From Azophilus sp964572185 (lineage in GTDB: Bacteria; Pseudomonadota; Gammaproteobacteria; Pseudomonadales; Azotimanducaceae), in NCBI GenBank assembly GCA_964572185.1, contig CAZNFI010000015.1, forward strand, positions 1 to 28,348: DNA of 28,348 bases. Reading direction: 5' to 3'. A program made the position numbers and the translations under genes. The notes under the pieces were generated by a model that ran no database searches, had not been told where the DNA came from, and was given only the letters and a program-made list of their open reading frames with translations. Shown piece by piece: positions 25,382 through 28,348 of this stretch (position 1 is the stretch's first letter; each line of letters begins with the position of its first letter).

Positions 25382-25790
25382 TCGATCATGGCCGGTTCCA
25401 TGATGAATGCCTGGGTCTTGGCCTTGGCCGGGTCGGCCGCCTTTTCAAGAAGTCGCGATGGCGGCGGCGCTGCACGTCGCTGATGCAGCAATGCCACACG
25501 TTGTATTCGCCATCCTTGTCATGCCGGTGGTGCAGGCACTGCAGCAGATGCCCGTCCTCAAGGATGGCCGACCGGTCCGGGCATCCGCAATCGGTGGGCC
25601 AGAGTATCCGCCAGGCCTTGTCGGTGCGCAACACCTCGCACCACTGTTCGGGGTCGGCTATGTAACTGACACGGGAGAGATTGTCGAATACGAACTCAAA
25701 CGGGTACTCGGTAGAGGCAACCGGGGATTTTTCCTCGTGGGTGAATCCCGTGAACTCGATGTCCACCGCCTCGCGCGCCCCGGCGGAAGG
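25324..25790 (-). pseudogene. FAD-dependent monooxygenase remnant, internally deleted
   Basis: The frame from about 25790 reads 'VDIEFTGFTHEEKSPVASTEYPFEFVFDNLSRVSYIADPEQWCEVLRT', matching the middle (substrate-domain) part of p-hydroxybenzoate-hydroxylase-type monooxygenases. It then passes 'YNVWHCCISDVQRR' and continues only as an Arg/Pro-rich stretch to a stop near 25386. In another frame from about 25450 a family-like C-terminus appears, 'EKAADPAKAKTQAFIMEPAMIDCMRES', ending in TAG at 25324. The N-terminal FAD-binding motif and the GD motif ('LAGDAAH') are missing. So the gene has lost its 5' end and an internal part and carries a frameshift. Confidence 0.7.
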
Positions 25791-26032
25791 CTGCTGCGCG
25801 TGCCCGCGACACCAGGCAAAGCCCCGCCTATGGTGGAGGGAGCATGTGCGCGCAGAAGGGCAACAGACAAGCGAGGGCGCGCCCCGCTACCCACTGCACA
25901 CCTCGCTTGGTGGTTCGCATGGATGCTGAGCTACAGCCACCTGCTCGCGCGAAGGATGAACAACTCTTTTCAGTGGTTCACACCGCTTCGGATTACAGCC
26001 GCATGCCGGTCATTGGTTGGGCGGGAACTCCC

Positions 26033-27847
26033 TTAGTTCAATCGGGTCCGCGTTGTCGATTNNNNNNNNNNNNNNNNNGCGGGAATTCCGCGCGTCGACA
26101 TGGCGCTGTTCGGCTCTTCGTCACGCGTTTCGAGAATCGGGATGACACTGCCGTCCTCTTCGAGTGTCACTGCTCCTCTTGAACACTCCCGGGCAGGGAA
26201 ACGCGCGGGTGTCGGTGAGTTGCCTGGTGGCTCTTGTTCAGGCAGTGAGAAGGTATGCGTGACCGACACGTTTAGGACTGTGGCTTCGCCCGTTTCCGCG
26301 TCCAGTGCAGAAACGACCTCAGTTCTTACCTTGCTACTTGCGGGGTCCAGGCGCGAGTCTACTGTCTCGCCGTTTCCGTCTCCCATTCTGATCGAATCAA
26401 CTGTGGAATCCAGCCGGGTTGTAATCCCGATGGAGCCGAATCTGTCAGGCGTAAAAAGGAGTGACCATGACGACCCGTCGACGATTGGCATTCCGCCCAG
26501 TATCGCCGTTTCCGGCCTGTCGATGCTGAAGGCAGCTTGAGTTAAATCGCCTAAAGACTCTCGACTCATCAAGAAGGCCAGATTCGCCAGAAGGCGAAAA
26601 TTGACCTTGCTTTGGGCGTTCGTGCACCAACTCATGATGGCTGAGTAGAGGTCCTGCTGAGCGCCTCGATTGTCTTGCGGGCCACTCTCTACAGTCACGC
26701 TCTCAGTGTCGCATATGTTCCGAATCCGCTCTTGCAATTCCTCCAGACCCGGAGCATTGGTGAAGCAGGCATCCAGGTATTGCCGGATACACTTGCGGGA
26801 CTCTTCGAATGCGGGCCCGGAGGCCCTATCGGTTTGTTGTCTGCCGTCCAGATGCGGCTTCGGGGGCGGGGAAAGCGCGCCAAGACCGTAGAGCATGCGA
26901 ACCGATTCACGGGGCAGAACGTCGGGGCATTGCAGCTGCAGATCGTTCGAATCTCGGCCGTGCTTTTCGCACAGAACTTGCGCAAGCGAACTGATCATGA
27001 CCGCATAATCCTTTGCGGCACGCAGCGATTCCGAATGGGCGTTGGCATTCGTCGCAGGCCCGGCCTGCGGCAGCCCTCTTGATCGCTGTGCCGATGGTTG
27101 TGGCCGCGGCGCTGGTCGCGAAGTTTGCTGTGCCGGTGGTTGTGGCCGCGGCGCTGGTTGCGAAGTTTGCTGTGCCGGCCGGACACCTTCATGGCGTTCG
27201 CATACCCAGGTTGTTGCTTCGCCAAGCTGGCGTATGGCGCTATTGCGAGCCTGCAACTGCTGAAGAATGTTCTTTTCCGCTTCGTCGTCCTTCAGAGCAA
27301 CTCTCCAGAACGTCGTGAACAATTGCTTTCGATTCTGTTCGCTGATTGCAGTTCCGGCTTTTCCCGATGCTTCAACAATCGCGCCGCGAATTCGTTCAAC
27401 CGGCGGTCTCAGACTCTGGAAGGAGTGCGGTTTGCCAAGCTCGACCAGATCCTGCTGGACTCGGGTGCGGGATCTTTCGAACTCGGTTTCCAGGGTTCTC
27501 GTGTCTTGCTGCGGCAAATCAGCCGGGCCGCGGCCGGAAGAGGTTCCCGACGGCGTGTCGCTACGGCGGGCTCGCGCCTGCCGGGCAGCAAGCGGCCTAT
27601 CGCTGACCGAAGCCGCACTTGCGCCCGAGTTCGACGCTTGACCGGCGCAGGCTCCGCCGCTTCGTAGCGGCGGCAAATGCGTGTTTCGATCGTTCGACAC
27701 CCCAGCCTTCCCAGTTTTGCCACTCAACCAGGCTCTAAACAGGCCGCCAAACTCTTTTTTCGCCGGGTTTGGATCAGGAGGACTCTCAGCCGCGGGACCG
27801 CTTGTGGCTGCCTGCACCGAACCCCCGGGATACACGACTTCCGACAT
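26033..27847 (-). CDS. Unrecognised T3SS-like protein (effector or needle-length regulator candidate)
   Basis: I do not recognise this protein. AAGGAGG ten bases before the ATG at 27847 gives an excellent start. The frame runs 589 codons to the assembly gap; the part after it (to 26033) is unreliable. Residues 1-110 are rich in Ser, Ala, Gly and Arg and look disordered. Residues 111-220 are helical. Residues 224-251 are two copies of a 14-residue Pro/Gln-rich repeat. Residues about 270-445 are helical ('VNFRLLANLAFLM'), and 460-535 look beta-rich ('GSIGITTRLDSTVDSIRMG', 'TVLNVSVTHTFSL'). Base composition is visibly less GC-rich than that of the metabolic genes. A disordered start and ruler-like repeat fit a T3SS-secreted protein (effector or SctP-type), but this is inference. 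Confidence 0.55.
   Translation of the reverse strand: MSEVVYPGGSVQAATSGPAAESPPDPNPAKKEFGGLFRAWLSGKTGKAGVSNDRNTHLPPLRSGGACAGQASNSGASAASVSDRPLAARQARARRSDTPSGTSSGRGPADLPQQDTRTLETEFERSRTRVQQDLVELGKPHSFQSLRPPVERIRGAIVEASGKAGTAISEQNRKQLFTTFWRVALKDDEAEKNILQQLQARNSAIRQLGEATTWVCERHEGVRPAQQTSQPAPRPQPPAQQTSRPAPRPQPSAQRSRGLPQAGPATNANAHSESLRAAKDYAVMISSLAQVLCEKHGRDSNDLQLQCPDVLPRESVRMLYGLGALSPPPKPHLDGRQQTDRASGPAFEESRKCIRQYLDACFTNAPGLEELQERIRNICDTESVTVESGPQDNRGAQQDLYSAIMSWCTNAQSKVNFRLLANLAFLMSRESLGDLTQAAFSIDRPETAILGGMPIVDGSSWSLLFTPDRFGSIGITTRLDSTVDSIRMGDGNGETVDSRLDPASSKVRTEVVSALDAETGEATVLNVSVTHTFSLPEQEPPGNSPTPARFPARECSRGAVTLEEDGSVIPILETRDEEPNSAMSTRGIPXXXXXXXSTTRTRLN
26062..26078. other. Assembly gap (17 N)
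   Basis: Seventeen unresolved bases within the 3' end of the coding frame that starts at 27847. The true gap length is unknown, so the C-terminus of that protein and the link between left and right flanks are uncertain. The roughly 270 bases between the gap and the monooxygenase remnant (25791-26061) show no recognisable gene. Confidence 0.95.
27085..27178 (-). repeat. Tandem 42-base repeat inside the 27847 gene
   Basis: Two full units (27085-27126 and 27127-27168) differ at two positions and a partial third unit follows to 27178. Being a multiple of three, the repeat adds 14 residues per unit (Pro-Ala-Gln-Gln-Thr-Ser-x-Pro-Ala-Pro-Arg-Pro-Gln-Pro) without shifting frame. Near identity suggests recent expansion and possible length variation between strains. 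Confidence 0.85.
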
Positions 27848-27895
27848 CTTGCGCACGCCTCCTTGTTCTGTTCATCCAGCGCGTACCGACGCCGA

Positions 27896-28192
27896 CTACC
27901 GGCTGCATCGCTCGTCCGAACCAGTAGCCACTGCCAGGGCGCGTGAACTGCTCTTTCTCCACCGCATACAGACAACAGCGGGCAGGATTAGTTCCCGTTT
28001 GACCCGCAGGCTCAGTTCACCGAGGGTGCAGACCTGTCTGGCGAGGAGTGACTGTCGGTCACTCGACTCACAGCGTTTGCGGGCAGCTTTTCGCACTTTT
28101 GCCTCTTTCACACCGGGCTGCTCGACGACAAACGTGTCTTGCGCGGTCGCGTCGGCAATTTGGGCATTCAGGGTCCGGATTTCGTCAGACAA
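27896..28192 (-). CDS. Small helical ORF, possible SctO (InvI/SpaM)-like, frame-disrupted
   Basis: The open frame runs from just after a TAG at 28297-28295 to 27896 but has no ATG or GTG; the only usual start is TTG at 28192. 'AALSDEIRTLNAQIADA' reads as a coiled coil, and a basic segment 'VKEAKVRKAARKRCESSDRQSLLARQ' follows, then an Arg-rich tail. Two other frames at the 3' end read 'LYAVEKEQFTRPGSGYW' and 'AAGSRRRYALDEQNKEA', which together look like the end of a helical, charged protein of InvI/YscO type. So one or two frameshifts (real or assembly errors) may be present. Just upstream, 28285-28348 could encode the end of another gene ('ALRNFAQLSRRGILKNASYD'). I cannot assign a function with confidence. 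Confidence 0.35.
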   Translation of the reverse strand: MSDEIRTLNAQIADATAQDTFVVEQPGVKEAKVRKAARKRCESSDRQSLLARQVCTLGELSLRVKRELILPAVVCMRWRKSSSRALAVATGSDERCSR

Positions 28193-28348
28193 GGCGGCAA
28201 TCCTTGTTCCCGCATCGCCGCCAACGCGTTCCTGGCAGCATCGGTCGCTCTCACCCCGGTCTGCACTCAGGTACTGCTCGCCGATCAGTCGTAACTAGCG
28301 TTCTTGAGGATGCCCCGTCTTGACAGTTGAGCAAAGTTTCGCAACGCC

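Noticed and set aside
1..28348. CRISPR arrays, rRNA genes and transposases
   Set aside because: I looked for regularly spaced repeats, rRNA-like blocks and DDE or HUH transposase motifs and found none that I can support.

Overview
The window is GC-rich (roughly 65% by eye) and reads as the chromosome of an uncultured Gram-negative proteobacterium, possibly a gammaproteobacterium. It has a TonB-dependent receptor, a TRAP transporter, cyclopropane fatty-acid synthase and acyl-CoA catabolism. More unusually it carries a coenzyme F420 gene set, and two stretches that look like type III secretion (T3SS) cargo or accessory genes. A 17-base run of N at 26062-26078 marks a scaffold join, so adjacency across it is not guaranteed.

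Layout. 1-4133 (minus): a TRAP operon in the order tatT, substrate-binding protein, dctQ, dctM, then the start of an MlaC-like periplasmic lipid-binding protein. 4426-6750 (plus): an alpha/beta hydrolase and cfa, the latter with its own sigma-70-like promoter. 6780-11042: a divergent F420 locus, with an LLM-type F420-dependent oxidoreductase on minus and npdG-cofE-cofD-cofC on plus in tightly overlapping order. 11131-13671 (minus): a TonB-dependent receptor. 13672-14635: nearly 1 kb without a recognisable gene but with a REP-like inverted repeat. 14636-17709 (minus): an acyl-CoA cluster (MaoC hydratase, acyl-CoA dehydrogenase, CaiB/BaiF CoA-transferase) with a TetR-type palindrome before the CoA-transferase.

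17772-20419 (minus): a 3' remnant of a polysaccharide deacetylase gene abuts a 752-residue protein that I align by eye with the T3SS effector family SopB/IpgD. Its phosphatase signature Cys-x5-Arg is not conserved. 20694-25381: a Rieske oxygenase with a strong promoter, a GNAT acetyltransferase, an EthD-domain protein and a GPH/MFS transporter. These are interspersed with decayed pieces: a possible beta-propeller scrap, the C-terminal part of a ketopantoate-reductase-like gene, and an internally deleted FAD monooxygenase. 26033-28348 (minus): a second unusual protein with a disordered, Pro/Gln-repeat-containing N-terminal half, preceded by a small, apparently frame-disrupted ORF that faintly resembles the T3SS stalk protein SctO (InvI/SpaM).

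Working picture: a heterotrophic bacterium of hydrophobic, aromatic and acyl-CoA catabolism that makes F420 and has acquired T3SS-related genes. The genes beside the acquired segments are broken. The most novel candidates are the SopB-like protein with a rewritten active-site loop, the companion T3SS-like locus at the right end, and a TatT-type TRAP operon joined to an MlaC-like gene.
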